Source of the DNA: Crotalaria pallida
Taxonomy: Eukaryota; Streptophyta; Magnoliopsida; Fabales; Fabaceae
DNA: 64,000 nt
NCBI GenBank assembly: GCA_037953625.1
Contig: CM075656.1
Coordinates: forward strand, 67,165,001 to 67,229,000
Direction: 5' to 3'
Part shown: piece by piece, positions 44,809 through 57,667 of the stretch
Layout of the letters: each line of letters opens with the position of its first letter
How positions within the stretch are numbered: position 1 is the first letter of the stretch
Notes under the pieces: model-generated
The model's input: the letters and a program-made list of their open reading frames with translations, nothing else
Database searches by the model: none
Told to the model about the DNA's origin: nothing
Made by a program: the position numbers and the translations under genes

Positions 44809-47800
44809 TATAACACCCTCACTTTTATTTAGTTAAATTAATATTTAATAAAATTGGTACTTGAAAAATTCATCTTAAAAACCTACTAACTTATAAGAAT
44901 TCTTACGAAAATCCGACAGAGTTTCCTCTGTTTACCGGACTTTCCAAAAATTCATGCTTAACCTGTCCAGACCAGAATAATTTAAAAACATAGAACACAA
45001 TGTTATTACAGCCAGATTAAATCCTAACGCCCGGTTAATACAAGTTTCAGGGCATATAACTACTACATATTTTAATTTCCCAAAATAACGTTCATAACAT
45101 AATATATAATCCTCTCCTGACGACTCAACACTCCACGTGGTGGAGTGTTCCCTGCTTGGCCTGCAACTGGTGTAAGCTCTGCTTCTGTATCTGTAAAAAT
45201 ATAGCAAGAAGGACAGCATTACACAGAACTTAGAAAAGTAGTTTCTAAAAAGCATAGCGATAAGCTAAGCCTAACATCTATATTAATAATATAACAATCC
45301 TAAACATTTTCTTACTATCATTCTCATTTACTTATTTTCTTAACTATTTTACTTTTCTTCTTTACTTCTTTCTTAGCTCTTTCTCCTTCTTTTCTCTTTT
45401 GTACATCTTCCCCTAGGGATACATAGTACGTTCGTTTTATCTTTTGTTCATCTTCCCCGTAGGGATACATAGAACGTTTACTTTTATCTCTCGTTCATCT
45501 TCCCCCTCCGGGGATACATAGAACGCTTTCTTTGCCTTTTTGTACATCTTCCCCCTCCAGGGATACATAATACTTTTCTTTTATCTTTTGTTCATCTTCC
45601 CCATAGGGGATACATAGAACGTTTACTTTCTCTTTTGTCTTTCTTTTCTCTACTGTACATCTTCCCCGTAGGGATACATAGTACATTCCTTTTATCTTTT
45701 GTTCATCTTCCCCGTAGGGATACATAGAACGTTTACTTTACTTTACTCTTCTTTAGCTTCTATTAATCGTACTCTTCTCTCTTTTCTGTCACTAGTAACT
45801 TGTTATCATTTTCATAGTCTCACTGAAGGGCTTAACAAGCAAATCATACAACTCATAATCATTTCCATATATCGATCATTACATCTTCTTAATTATCAAA
45901 TAGACTCTCATTCTTGCTTAACATATTATATTAATCTCTATAAATTCTATTTCCCTCGATTCCGCTTAAATTGTTTCATTTACGCCTAAGGTCTTTCAAC
46001 TAATCGCAAACATCATCAACAATCACATATATTCATTAACATATAAAAAATGGTTTTCCTTCCTTTTATCGAAAATACTCCATTGACATCACTAATTACA
46101 CATCACAAACCTCTTAGTGGTTTCATTCTCTTTATTTTCATTCTCAATTACAATTATCATATAGCTTAGCATGCATATCTCTATATTCTTTCTAATGTCA
46201 TCCATCATCTTTAATTATAACTAATTCACAACAATTCCTAAACATACTACATTTATATTTCTAACAACAACAATAATCAATAAGCATCTTGCACATCTTA
46301 ATTTCTTATTTAGTTTCATTTTCCATTCTATGTTTCCTCCCTTATTCTTTTATCCTATTTTATGGGGTTTGATTCGTTTTCAGTTATCCTCATTCTATTA
46401 CATTACCTATATATCCTTTCTCTTCTTGCTAACTAATTCTTTTATGATAAATATTATCTATCCTAAGGTTTTATATTCTACCTATCCCACTATCCCTAGC
46501 TATCACTATAACAGAAGAGAACCTATTTCCTAAGCTAAGGTAATACCACCATCTTACCTGGGAGTCCTGACAAAAGGAGCAATATACGTTCACGTCCGAG
46601 CTTTATTCGAAGGTCAGGGTCAACAATAACGTGCGGGAACTAAATAGGGACACAAGTTAAAACAAATGATAGCCTTAAAAGTGTGTGTATATATATATAT
46701 ATCAACTAAATTCATTTTTGTCAAAATAATAAATATATATCATCATACAATAAAAATATATCACTTTTCCCTAAAATATCTCTTTATTTGAAAATATAGG
46801 GATAGTAAAAATGTCGATGGATCGTCGAATAAATTAGATGGGTAGAGGGAGTTGAGGAGGTTATTTACTTAAGAAGGATTTGAGATTGGACGATTGGATC
46901 TTGAATTACTGGACCGAGAAATAAAAAAAAACTAAAGTTTCGTCTCTGTCGCACCTTTCTTTCTTCTTTTCTCGGTGCTACTTTCTTCTTTTCACTCTCT
47001 CTTATCTCTTACTTCCAAAGGCTTCCTCTCAATATTTGCTTCTAATCTTCTTTTTCTCTTCGTCTATTTAATCTTCTTTTCTTTCTTCTTTTTATTTTCA
47101 TTGGTTCACGGGATGGGGCATCTGATGGGGTGGGTAGTTGTTAGGAAAATAATTATATTTATTTTATGTTTTGTTTTCATTTGTGGGTCAATGTGTGTAG
47201 GTATTTTGGATTATAATTAAAAGTTTGACAATCCTAAAAAAAAATACATTTAAGTACAACAATGTTGTATTTTTAATTATTCAAAACTGATTGAAAAATA
47301 ATAAAGTTACCGATCCCTACAGATAGCCATTGCATAAAAAAAGTATCGAAATTCAAAAGTAAATATGTTTTCTCAGATGTTAAACTTGATAAAATATAAT
47401 ATTTATAATTTTAAAATAGAAGATCATTATATATAACTTATACCAGTAATATATATTAAAATCTGTCTGGGAGTTAAAGATAAAACAGTCTCAAAACGTT
47501 ATGAAAATATACAACAATGTTCAAAATATTAAATTAAACATATATTTCTAAAAAAGCTATTTACGAAAATGCCCCTAAGGCTTTCCAATTGAGCTCCCTG
47601 TCAAAATATTAATTAAACTATATAAATTTACTCTTTTATTTTTGAAAAACATATAATAACAAATTTATACTTATTTTGGCTCGAAAACATATTTCAATTA
47701 TAATGGTAAAAATCAAAATTTTATTACGGCAATCAAATCTTGAAAACATCATAATATTAAATCAATTAATTACATTATTCTTAATTTTCTATTATTATAC

Positions 47801-47919
47801 GTTTCTAACACTAAAAGATCCTTTTTTTAACACTAATTTAACCTTGTTATTATTATTACTATTATTCCAATCTCGTTATTATTCTAATTATATTTGGGAT
47901 TAAAATTTGGGATGTTACA
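44809..47919 (-). repeat. 3' LTR of the gag-only Gypsy-like element
   Basis: 3111 bp. It contains seven copies of a ~45-60-bp motif with CATCTTCCCCGTAGGGATAC + ATAG (45400-45735). Small open frames inside it (44932-45255, 46975-47220 and others) recur in the other LTR and show no protein features. Confidence 0.9.
45400..45735. repeat. Tandem repeat in LTR, seven copies
   Basis: Monomer core TTCATCTTCCCCGTAGGGAT + ACATAGAACG with intervening pyrimidine-rich spacers. The other LTR has eight copies at 51175-51555. Confidence 0.85.
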
Positions 47920-47933
47920 ATTCTCCCCCACTT
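47920..47933 (-). other. Polypurine tract of the gag-only Gypsy-like element
   Basis: The minus strand reads AAGTGGGGGAGAAT immediately before the 3' LTR start TGTAACATCC. Confidence 0.85.
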
Positions 47934-49357
47934 ACTGGAATTTCGTCCCCGAAATTTCGTTCAGTCCCGTAAATGGAGAATCATCCCATTAAATAGGGTT
48001 TTCGACTACGTTTTTTACGTCCCTTCGGTTCCGTTCTCCCACTTAGGATACTTCTAAGTCCATACTCCTTGGGCTTCCATACATAGGTCAGGACCTTATA
48101 CTCCGTGTTCCTACACAATTCCTCTTCTCTCGTTTCCGTTTGTTACTTCGTCTAGATCTTAGGTGAGTTACTAAGTCCTCCCCCACTTGGCATCGACATA
48201 CTTGGTTACATCCATGCCAGGAAGTAGGGGATTGAACGCGTCAGTTTTTGACAGCCTCCTGTCAAGAGGGAAAGGATTTGACAATGAAAGGAAGTGTAAC
48301 CCTTGAAATCCAGGAAGGGTTTGTGCTTTTGCCTTAGGGAAAACGACCTCAGATCATGCAAGTCAAAGACTTTTCATAAAGGCCAACAACTTACTGATTT
48401 AACTTTCCTAATCAAAGAGAAACTGAATTGAATAGACAAAACTAGAACTCCAGAGATGATTGGTATTCATGAATGAAAAACAAAGAGAAAGCTTAAGAGT
48501 TGAAGCTAGAACACATTTGGTTAGGATTGAAATTGTTGCATCAAGGTTGTTTCAGAGCCAAGAAGAATAGAGAGAATGGGGCTTACTAGCACGAATTGAA
48601 GCATTAATTAAGTCTCAAAAGAAACTCTAATAAAGCCTTAAATGACACCTAGTGGTCATGAGTTAAAGTAAGCAAACACTCTTGAGTCTTCCATCACTTT
48701 CAAGATTGAAGTTGAGTTGACTACTTGTTGGTGGTTAATGGGTTGGACTAAATTCCTAAGGTTTGCGAAATTTCGCATCCGTACCCGATTGGGTTCTTGT
48801 AGAGTTTATTCCATCTTTTCTAGGATTCGGTATTCGGTTACGCTACTCTTAAATAGATAAGATAGCCTAAGGTTCTTATACTATAGTTTTGTTTTAGATC
48901 TACTTTTCGATTCTGTGTAAGGGTTCGGAAAGAATACTTTCCGGGCTAGCTTATTTACTCCTAAAGTCTATTTCTTGGTGAACTACTACTTCGGTTGTCT
49001 TGATTTTCATTTAAAAGGTTGCAGTGATATAATCCGTCAATAGATGTAAAGATTGAGGTGATCAATCCCAACCTCACGCCTATCAACAACGCACCACTGT
49101 CGGGTTTTACTGATAATATCATCACTTAATATATGCGAGAATTAGAGTGATCAGTTCTAACCTCACATTCTATTAAATGACAACATCATCGCGGTTTGGT
49201 TAGTTTCCCACTAATGTCCTACTCTTATTGGTTCCTACTAAATTAGGTGAAACATCCGTGTTCCTTGCCAAACTATTCTAATTAAAACATTTGATACATT
49301 ATCAATGCAAAAGTACCTTGATCCAGATCATTTGCCTCATTCAGCCCCTCATGAAGT
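47934..49357. other. Non-coding 3' interior of the gag-only element
   Basis: About 1.4 kb between gag and the polypurine tract, where pol would lie in an autonomous Gypsy element. I see no open frame or pol motif on either strand. It has no clear similarity to other parts of the window. Confidence 0.7.
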
Positions 49358-50452
49358 CTAATTTGGGCAACCAGTGTCTACATGCCCTCGTTGCTTGCAA
49401 AGAATACACCTCTTACGCACACCCTGCTTCCAGCAAGCACCATAGTGGAGTCTCCCGCACTGTGGGCAAGGTGTTTGGGTACCCTGAGTACCCGGTTTCC
49501 AACAGGAACCATAATGGGGTTTCCCACACTGTGGGCAAGTCACCCGAGAAGATAGTGTGGCAAGAGTACCTGGAGCAATCACATTCTGGCCCGCATCCCT
49601 TGGAATCATTTCTCTAGTATCAGTGTCGGCATACGGATCTGATTCCTGAGCCGGTTCCTTACCCTTGTTAAGACCTCCTTCATCCTGTATATCCTGCCTT
49701 CTTTTCCTAGCCGCTATCCGTTTCAGTCCTCCTTCATAAGTGCTGGCCATATTCACCAGCTGAGTTAAGTCCGCTATGTTACGGTACTCAAGAGCAAGCC
49801 TAATCTCCGGACGAAGCCCTGACTCAAACTTGATGCACTTGCTCCTCTCATCCGTATCCCGATAGCCTCCGGCATAACGAATGAGATCTTCAAAGCATGC
49901 TGCATACTCCCCAACACTCATGTTCCCTTGAGTCAGTGTCAGGAAGGCAATCTCCTTTTCTCTACGGACATCTTCTGGAAAGTACTTTCCCAGAAAATGG
50001 GTCTTGAACACATCCCAGGTAATTTCCTGGTTGGTCGCCTCCAAGCTTCTTGGCACTCGTTCCCACCAATACTCTGCTTCATCCGCCAGCATATATTGTG
50101 CCAACAACACAGTTTGTTCAGCAGTTGGCGCCATGGTGCGTAGGATCTTTTCAATCTCTTTGAGCCATCGCTGGGCTCCATCAGGATTGTACCCCCCTTC
50201 AAACATGGGTGGTCCATTCTTTCAAAATCGTGCCAGCCAATCAATCTCAGCAGGGGCTGGTGGTGGATTCAGTGCTACTACTGCTGCAGCTATATTCTGC
50301 GCCTGATTTTGTTGCATCTGCGCTAGATGCTCGGCCTGATTCTGCTGTATCTGAATCAGATTTTCCAGGCTGGCAGCCAATCTGTCTTCTTCGGCACGTC
50401 TCCTGGCCATGATAGTTAAGTCCTGGAGAAGATACAAGTTAATACTTGCCAA
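49358..50452 (-). pseudogene. Gypsy-type gag (Retrotrans_gag) with one in-frame stop
   Basis: The first part is 50222-50452, likely starting at the Met at 50410 (MARRRAEEDRL), a Gln-rich coiled N-terminus ending PPPAPAEIDWLARF. A TGA at 50222-50224 interrupts it, and the same frame continues (KNGPPMFEGGYNPDGAQRWL) to 49358. The capsid-like core includes ADEAEYWWERVPRSL, TWDVFKTHFLGKYFPEDVRR and MSVGEYAACFEDLIRYAGG, as in Retrotrans_gag proteins. The C-terminus has two short Cys/His motifs (CPQCGKPHYGSC, CPQCGRLHYGAC) and one regular CX2CX4HX4C knuckle (CILCKQRGHVDTGC). Only one disabling change is obvious, which fits a young element. Confidence 0.88.
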
Positions 50453-50573
50453 GCAATTAATTGCATAAGAATCCTATCTGTCTAACTTAGACACTTGACT
50501 AAACACATTGGTTACTCGCTTGGTTAGTAACCACTGGAGTTGTGAGTCCACACTCCAAAGGCCGAGGGAAACT

Positions 50574-50585
50574 GCTCTGATACCA
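50574..50585 (-). other. Primer-binding site for initiator-Met tRNA
   Basis: The minus strand reads TGGTATCAGAGC, an exact iMet consensus match, three bases from the 5' LTR end at 50589. Confidence 0.9.
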
Positions 50586-50588
50586 AAC

Positions 50589-53500
50589 TATAACACCCTC
50601 ACTTTTATTTAGTTAAATTAATATTTAATAAAATTGGTACTTGAAAAATTCATTTTAAAAACCTACTAACTTATAAGAATTCTTACGAAAATCCGACAAT
50701 TTCTCTGTTTACCGGACTTTCCAAAAATTCATGCTTAACCTGTCCAGACCAGAATAATTTAAAAACATAGAACACAATGTTATTACAGCCAGATTAAATC
50801 CTAACGCCCGGTTAATACAAGTTTCAGGGCATATAACTACTACATATTTTAATTTCCCAAAATAACATTCATAACATAATATATAATCCTCTCCTGACGA
50901 CTCAACACTCCACGTGGTGGAGTGTTCCCTGCTTGGCCTGCAACTGGTGTAAGCTCTGCTTCTGTACCTGTAAAAATATAGCAAGGACAACATTACACAG
51001 AACTTAGAAAAGTAGTTTCTAAAAAGCATAGCGATAAGCTAAGCCTAACATCTATATTAATAATATAACAATCCTAAACATTTTCTTACTATCGTTCTCA
51101 TTTACTTATTTTCTTAACTATTTTACTTTTCTTCTTTACTTCTTTCTTAGCTCTTTCTCCTTCTTTTCTCTTTTGTACATCTTCCCCTAGGGATACATAG
51201 TACGTTCGTTTTATCTTTCGTTCATCTTCCCCGTAGGGATACATAGAACGTTTACTTTTATCTCTCGTTCATCTTCCCCGTAGGGATACATAGAACGTTT
51301 ACTTTTATCTCTCGTTCATCTTCCCCCTCCGGGGATACATAGAACGCTTTCTTTGCCTTTTTGTACATCTTCCCCCTCCAGGGATACATAATACGTTTCT
51401 TTTATCTTTTGTTCATCTTCCCCATAGGGGATACATAGAACGTTTACTTTCTCTTTTGTCTTTCTTTTCTCTACTGTACATCTTCCCCGTAGGGATACAT
51501 AGTACATTCCTTTTATCTTTTGTTCATCTTCCCCGTAGGGATACATAGAACGTTTACTTTACTTTACTCTTCTTTAGCTTCTATTAATCGTACTCTTCTC
51601 TCTTTTCTGTCACTAGTAACCTGTTATCATTTTCATAGTCTCACTGAAGGGCTTAACAAGCAAATCATACAACTCATAATCATTTCCATATATCGATCCT
51701 TACATCTTCTTAATTATCAAATAGACTCTCATTCTTGCTTAACATATTATATTAATCTCTAAAAATTCTATTTCCCTCGATTCCGCTTAAATTGTTTCAT
51801 TTACGCCTAAGGTCTTTCAACTAATCGCAAACATCATCAACAATCACATATATTCATTAACATATAAAAAATGGTTTTCCTTCCTTTTATCGAAAGTACT
51901 CCATTGACATCACTAATTACACATCACAAACCTCTTAGTGGTTTCATTCTCTTTATTTTCATTCTCAATTACAATTATCATATAGCTTAGCATGCATATC
52001 TCTATATTCTTTCTAATGTCATCCATCATCTTTAATTATAACTAATTCACAACAATTCCTAAACATACTACATTTATATTTCTAACAACAACAATAATCA
52101 ATAAGCATCTTGCACATCTTAATTTCTTATTTAGTTTCATTTTCCATTCTATGTTTCCTCCCTTATTCTTTTTTCCTATTTTATGGGGTTTGATTCGTTT
52201 TCAGTTATCCTCATTCTATTACATTACCTATATATCCTTTCTCTTCTTGCTAACCAATTCTTTTATGATAAATATTATCTACCCTAAGGTTTTATATTCT
52301 ACCTATCCCACTATCCCTAGCTATCACTATAACAGAAGAGAACCTATTTCCTAAGCTAAGGTAATACCACCATCTTACCTGGGAGTCTTGACAAAAGGAG
52401 CAATATCACGTTCACGTCCGAGCTTTATTCGAAGGTCAGGGTCAACAATAACGTGCGGGAACTAAATAGGGACACAAGTTAAAACAAATGATAGCCTTAA
52501 AAGTGTGTGTATATATATATCAACTAAATTCATTTTTGTCAAAATAATAAATATATATCATCATACAATAAAAATATATCACTTTTCCCTAAAATATCTC
52601 TTTATTTGAAAATATAGGGATAGTAAAAATGTCGATGGATCGTCGAATAAATTACATGGATGAGTAGAGGGAGTTGAGGAGGTTATTTACCTAAGAAGGA
52701 TTTGAGATTGGACGATTGGATTTTGAATTACTGGACCGAGAAATAAAAAAAACTAAAGTTTCGTCTCTGTCGCACCTTTCAGTATTTGCTACTTTCTTCT
52801 TTTCACTCTCTCTTATCTCTTACTTCCAAAGGCTTCCTCTCAGTATTTGCTTCTAATCTTCTTTTTCTCTTCTTCTATTTAATCTTCTTTTCTTTCTTCT
52901 TTTTATTTTCATTGGTTCACGGGATGGGGCATCTGATGGGGTGGGTAGTTGTTAGGAAAATAATTATATTTATTTTATGTTTTGTTTTCATTTGTGGGTC
53001 AATGTGTGTAGGTATTTTGGATTATAATTAAAAGTTTGACAATCCTAAAAAAAAATACATTTAAGTACAACAATGTTGTATTTTTAATTATTCAAAACTG
53101 ATTGAAAAATAATAAAGTTACCGATCCCTACAGATAGCCATTGCATAAAAAAAGTATCGAAATTCAAAAGTAAATATGTTTTCTCAACCCTGATGTTAAA
53201 CTTGATAAAATATAATATTTATAATTTTAAAATAGAAGATCATTATATATAACTTATACCAGTAATATATATTAAAATCTGTCTGGGAGTTAAAGATAAA
53301 ACAGTCTCAAAACGTTATGAAAATTTACAACAATGTTCAAAATATTAAATTAAACATATATTTCTAAAAAAGCTATTTACGAAAATGCCTCTAAGGCTTT
53401 CCAATTGAGCTCCCTGTCAAAATATTAATTAAACTATATAAATTTAGTCTTTTATTTTTGAAAAACATATAATAACAAATTTATACTTATTTTGGCTAGA

Positions 53501-53659
53501 AAACATATTTCAATTATAATGGTAAAAATCAAAATTTTATTACGGCAATCAAATCATGAAAACATCATAATATTAAATCAATTAATTACATTATTCTTAA
53601 TTTTCTATTATTATACGTTTCTAACACTAAAAGATCCTTTTTTTAACACTAATTTAACC

Positions 53660-53691
<32 letters not shown>

Positions 53692-53744
53692 CCAATCTCG
53701 TTATTATTCTAATTATATTTGGGATTAAAATTTGGGATGTTACA
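50589..53744 (-). repeat. 5' LTR of the gag-only Gypsy-like element
   Basis: 3156 bp, near-identical to 44809-47919. The 45-bp excess is largely explained by one extra tandem-repeat unit near 51260. Other differences are short indels and a longer (TTA)n run near 53660. Confidence 0.9.
51175..51555. repeat. Tandem repeat in LTR, eight copies
   Basis: Same monomer as 45400-45735, with one additional unit (GTTCATCTTCCCCGTAGGG at about 51269). Confidence 0.85.
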
Positions 53745-54285
53745 TTATGGATTGGAGGATGATGTGGCAAACAAAAATTCCGAAAAGTCATAAATTTCAT
53801 ATATGAAAAATGGGTCATGATAATTAAACTCCTTACAAATGAAAGGAAAAGCAAGTGGGGACTTGGACATCCCTTTTGTCCATACCGCGTGTGGATACTC
53901 TACAAACTACTTTACATGTGACGAGAGACTGTAATCGTTGAACATTTGGCTATTAATTTTGTCTCTGTAATTATTTTGGATAAGTTATTAGTTGAACGTT
54001 TGACTATTAATTTTTCACTTTTCATAAAAGTATATGCCACGATGAACATTTATGGTTAAAATTTTTTATTAAAAATTTTTCTTTAATTCCGATTTCGGTT
54101 TATTCCTTGAGACTTGATTCCATTTATTTTCTTTGGAATTTATTCGTAAAAACTTATTGATCACTTATTCTTAGTTCTAAAGATCTGCATCATAAAGGTA
54201 AGTTCTTTACGGATTTATTGAAAAATAAAGAGTAAGTGCATATGAAGGATTTAGCATGTCATATAAAGAGCCAAAAAGGAATATA
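53745..54285 (+). repeat. Partial tandem-unit copy C2, right part
   Basis: It resumes with TTATGGATTGGAGGATGATG directly after the Gypsy-like element and runs through the rest of the zf-RVT fragment (to about 53945) to the next MITE. Confidence 0.85.
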
Positions 54286-54527
54286 CTCCCTCCGGTTTAG
54301 AATATAAACACAAAAAAACTAAATTCACGCTTATTAAGGATATTAGTTGATTGTATTTAATTTTAACAAATTTATCAAAAATAGAGGTATTTTAGAAAAG
54401 TAGTAATGGGAATGAAGCAAAAATTAAATGAGATAAAAATTTTCTTGGTATGTTTTAGAAAAGTAGCATTGTAAATGAAGCAAAACTTAATAAGGTTAAT
54501 TACTTTTATATTTTAAACCAAAGGAAT
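54286..54527. repeat. Stowaway-like MITE, copy D
   Basis: 242 bp, TA-flanked, with ends CTCCCTCCGGTTTAGAATAT and the decayed complement ATTTTAAACCAAAGGAAT. Confidence 0.75.
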
Positions 54528-54923
54528 TATATGTATATTTTTTCTTATATTTAAAACTAGAGGGCTATGAAGATCCGATACTTAGTACGACATAGATACG
54601 GGGATAAGTGAACTTTTGAAAATTCAAGATACTACACAGTATATGATACGTTGAAACAAATTTATATTTATATATATAATAAAAATTTAAAAGAGAGATT
54701 CTGCATTATATATTTTCATTCACATTATCATTCGTTCAAAATGACATTAATACAAAACCATAATGATCGCAATTTAAAGGACATAAAAAAGGACCGGGTT
54801 ATTTATTTTATTAAAAATACTAATTAAAAATTTACCTTTAGAAAAATTCAAAATAAAGTCAAGCAAGTATCTGGGGAATATCAAAAAGTATCAGGGAGTA
54901 TCAAGAAGTATCTAAAAAGTATC

Positions 54924-55154
54924 CTAAAAGTATATATTTTTAGTAAAATAATTAAAGTTAAATAAAAATAATCGGATACTTTTTGGACACATATTAGGAA
55001 GTATCGCATATCGGTATTGGACCCGGATACTTTTCCAATTTTGGAGTTTCTGGGATTCATAGCCGGAGGGTGTATATATTTTCCCACTCTCATACAATGT
55101 AAGAGATTCACACAATAGTTTTCGGTACTCATCTATGCTAGAGGGCACATTCAT
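54924..55154 (-). other. Conserved unidentified ORF, copy D
   Basis: 76 codons, MNVPSSIDEYRKLLCESLTL and onward. Same caveats as the copy at 40321. Confidence 0.35.
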
Positions 55155-55994
55155 GACTGTGAGTATTTTGGTGACCCTCTAGAGTTTGATAACTTTGGAA
55201 ACTACATGCTTCAAAACTTGTAGACAAAATCGTGGTATTAGTTTTCTCGTACTTCTTGTCTATTTGATTGAACCCTTCAATGATATGAAGTGAACCTAAT
55301 AAGATGATATTTATTCACCAAAACCATCGATTGAACAAGAAGTACAAGAGAACAACAAAACACGAATATGAATTCAAGTTTAGTGGCAAGTGGTTTTCCA
55401 TATCGCAAACTCTAGATGGGCATCAAATTGCTCACAGGTGTGAGCATGTCCTCATAACCCTTCAACGATTTTCAAGCGAACTTAGACAATGATTCATTCA
55501 TCAAAATGTTATGAATGAGACGAGGAGCAGGTACAATAAACTTTGCATGTGATGTGTGATTATGTGTAACTTTTCTTTATCATTGTATTCCATAAATCCT
55601 AATATATAGCACATACATTCGGAAAACATTATGTCACATCATTATTCCATTATTCGTTTATGTAGATTTTCAATTAATGAAATTTACCAATTACTAATAT
55701 GAAAAAAATTCCTGTGACAGGAAACTCCAATTGATTGTCAATAAGAAATTGAGGCTGACCAGCAGCTCTACAATTCCTAATAGAGCAGTTTTACTTGGGG
55801 CGGAAATGCCAAAGATGAAGAAGATCCCAATCTTTAACTTCTTTGTAATGCACATAGTTTTTAGTCAGGGACAAGTTATGTGCACAATTTAGAGAAAAAA
55901 TAATGATATAAATATGTACTAAAAAAATCGTATAATAAATCATGTAATGAACCACCTTGTGTTCAATCAACTTACAGTCAACATAACAAGAATA

Positions 55995-56370
55995 ATGGCA
56001 ACGAGATTCCAATTCACTATCAAATGGTTTTCTTTAATTTTTCTGTTTCACCTTCACCCTTATTCATTTCATACTGAAATTTTCTTCATCTGTATGTGGT
56101 TCATCCAGAGCTACAACTACTGTCTAGTTCTGTAAAAAATGGGCTTTACAAAACAAAGTTCTTCACCCAAATACTTTATAACTTCAATTATAATCCATTG
56201 AGCTATCAAACTTTTCAACAGAGATATCTTATCAAATGATACATATTGGGGTGGTGTCAAGAAGAAGGCTTCAATCTTTGTATACACAGGAAATGAGGGT
56301 GACATTGAATGGTTCACACAGAACACAGGCTTTATGTCTGAAATGACACCTTATTGTAAAATATTTAATT
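55995..56370 (+). pseudogene. Pro-X carboxypeptidase-like exon 1 fragment, copy D
   Basis: The ATG at 55995 opens an uninterrupted signal-peptide frame (MATRFQFTIKWFSLIFLFHL) that runs out of frame before the mature part. The mature part (YKTKFFTQILYNFNYNP, TFQQRYLI) then has one extra base near 56235 (TTATCAAATGATAC), giving a second frameshift not seen in copy E. Confidence 0.8.
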
Positions 56371-57667
56371 TTTTATTATCTTTTTGAGTTAAGACATTGA
56401 TGTCTTATGTTATGTTACGTTGCATATATATTTCAAATGTTTTTGTAATCACTCTCCTCCTCCTCAAATGATTTCTTGCGATTTAATTACTAATTTTTTT
56501 CTTAATATTACTTTTAAATTCAAATATTTGTAAACATAAAAAATTCATTTTAACTCGTATGTAAAACTTTCGAGGCATTTCACAAGCAAACGAGTTGAAA
56601 TATGCTTGGTTCGAGTTCAGTTTGTTTATTTGTTGCACTCAATTTCAAGTTTAAGTTTGATACATTTGGATCACGAGTCAAGTTTATGAGCAACTTAAAA
56701 TCTTAGGGAATTTCGAGTTGCTGATTTATTTTCAACCTAAAAAAAAGAAAAAGAAGAGAAAAATAACCGATGATACGATGTACAAGAGAAAAAATTTAAA
56801 AAAATATAGAACAAAAAGTTATAAAAATATAAGATTTACACAATCCTTTGATCCATATTCATAAATGAAGGTCTATAAATGGGGAAATTGATCGAGAAAA
56901 AAGTAGTTTTCCTTTTTATTTTATTTTCACATGAAGTTTCATCAGCGAGTTATTGAGGATGTTTCATGCCCTTTTCCAACAAAAACTCATTTGTTTCTGT
57001 TACATACTAAAATTTTGAAAAGTAAAAAAAATAAATCTTTTTTTAATCTATTATTTACCAAATCAACCAATTATCAAATGTATAATTTAACCATGTTTCT
57101 TTGATTATTAACCAATCATAAAATATTGGGTACAGTTTCATCTTTTTTATTTAAAGTTTTATTTTTAATTTGAGACACATTTTTTCATGTTTTTACTAAT
57201 TTTATGGTATAGATTGAGTAAAAGCCCTACCCAAAAATATCCCTAAACTTAAAGCCTCAAATGCAACCTTCTTCAGCTAATATAATACATAATTTTGATT
57301 TTGATTTCCCTATCCTTCGAGGGGTACAAGCCAACATCTGTCGAGAAAAAAAAATTATTTCATGTTTCTTGTTTCGAATAAGTTAATGGTAAAATTATGT
57401 TTTAGGATTCATGTGTAGTTTTTATAGTTAACTCAGATTTTGTTTATGAACGAGTGCATGGGGTATATTATTTTATTATGAACATATATAACTTTTACCT
57501 TGAAATGTATCAAATGTAATTATATTATAGCTATTAATGTTATATACGTAGTTTAAAACATTTTAAGAAATAATATAGGAAAGGAAAAGCATCAAAAGAA
57601 AAGTTGCTAACAAGGCTAGAAAATTAAAAGAATTAAAAACTTTGCGATGAATAGAAAAAAAAAGTTC

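Larger units (their letters stand above)
44809..53744 (-). mobile_element. Non-autonomous gag-only Gypsy-like LTR retrotransposon (TR-GAG type), minus orientation
   Basis: 8936 bp with two ~3.1-kb LTRs that are nearly identical by eye, a TTATG target duplication, an iMet primer site, a polypurine tract and a 2669-bp interior whose only recognisable gene is a Gypsy-type gag. No protease, reverse transcriptase, RNase H or integrase motif is visible on either strand. The LTRs make up 70% of the element. On its coding strand it begins TGTAACATCC and ends GGTGTTATA. Mobilisation would have required enzymes from an autonomous Gypsy partner. Confidence 0.88.

Noticed and set aside
45400..45735. CRISPR-like array
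   Set aside because: The repeats are imperfect, spacers are not unique, and the array lies inside a plant LTR present twice.
46975..47220. 81-codon ORF repeated at 52786-53031
   Set aside because: It recurs only because both LTRs carry it. Composition is that of translated T-rich DNA, with no start context or homology.
47934..49357. Hidden pol in the gag-only Gypsy-like element
   Set aside because: No protease, YVDD/YIDD, RNase H or integrase motifs were seen in any frame. A sensitive profile search would be the decisive test.
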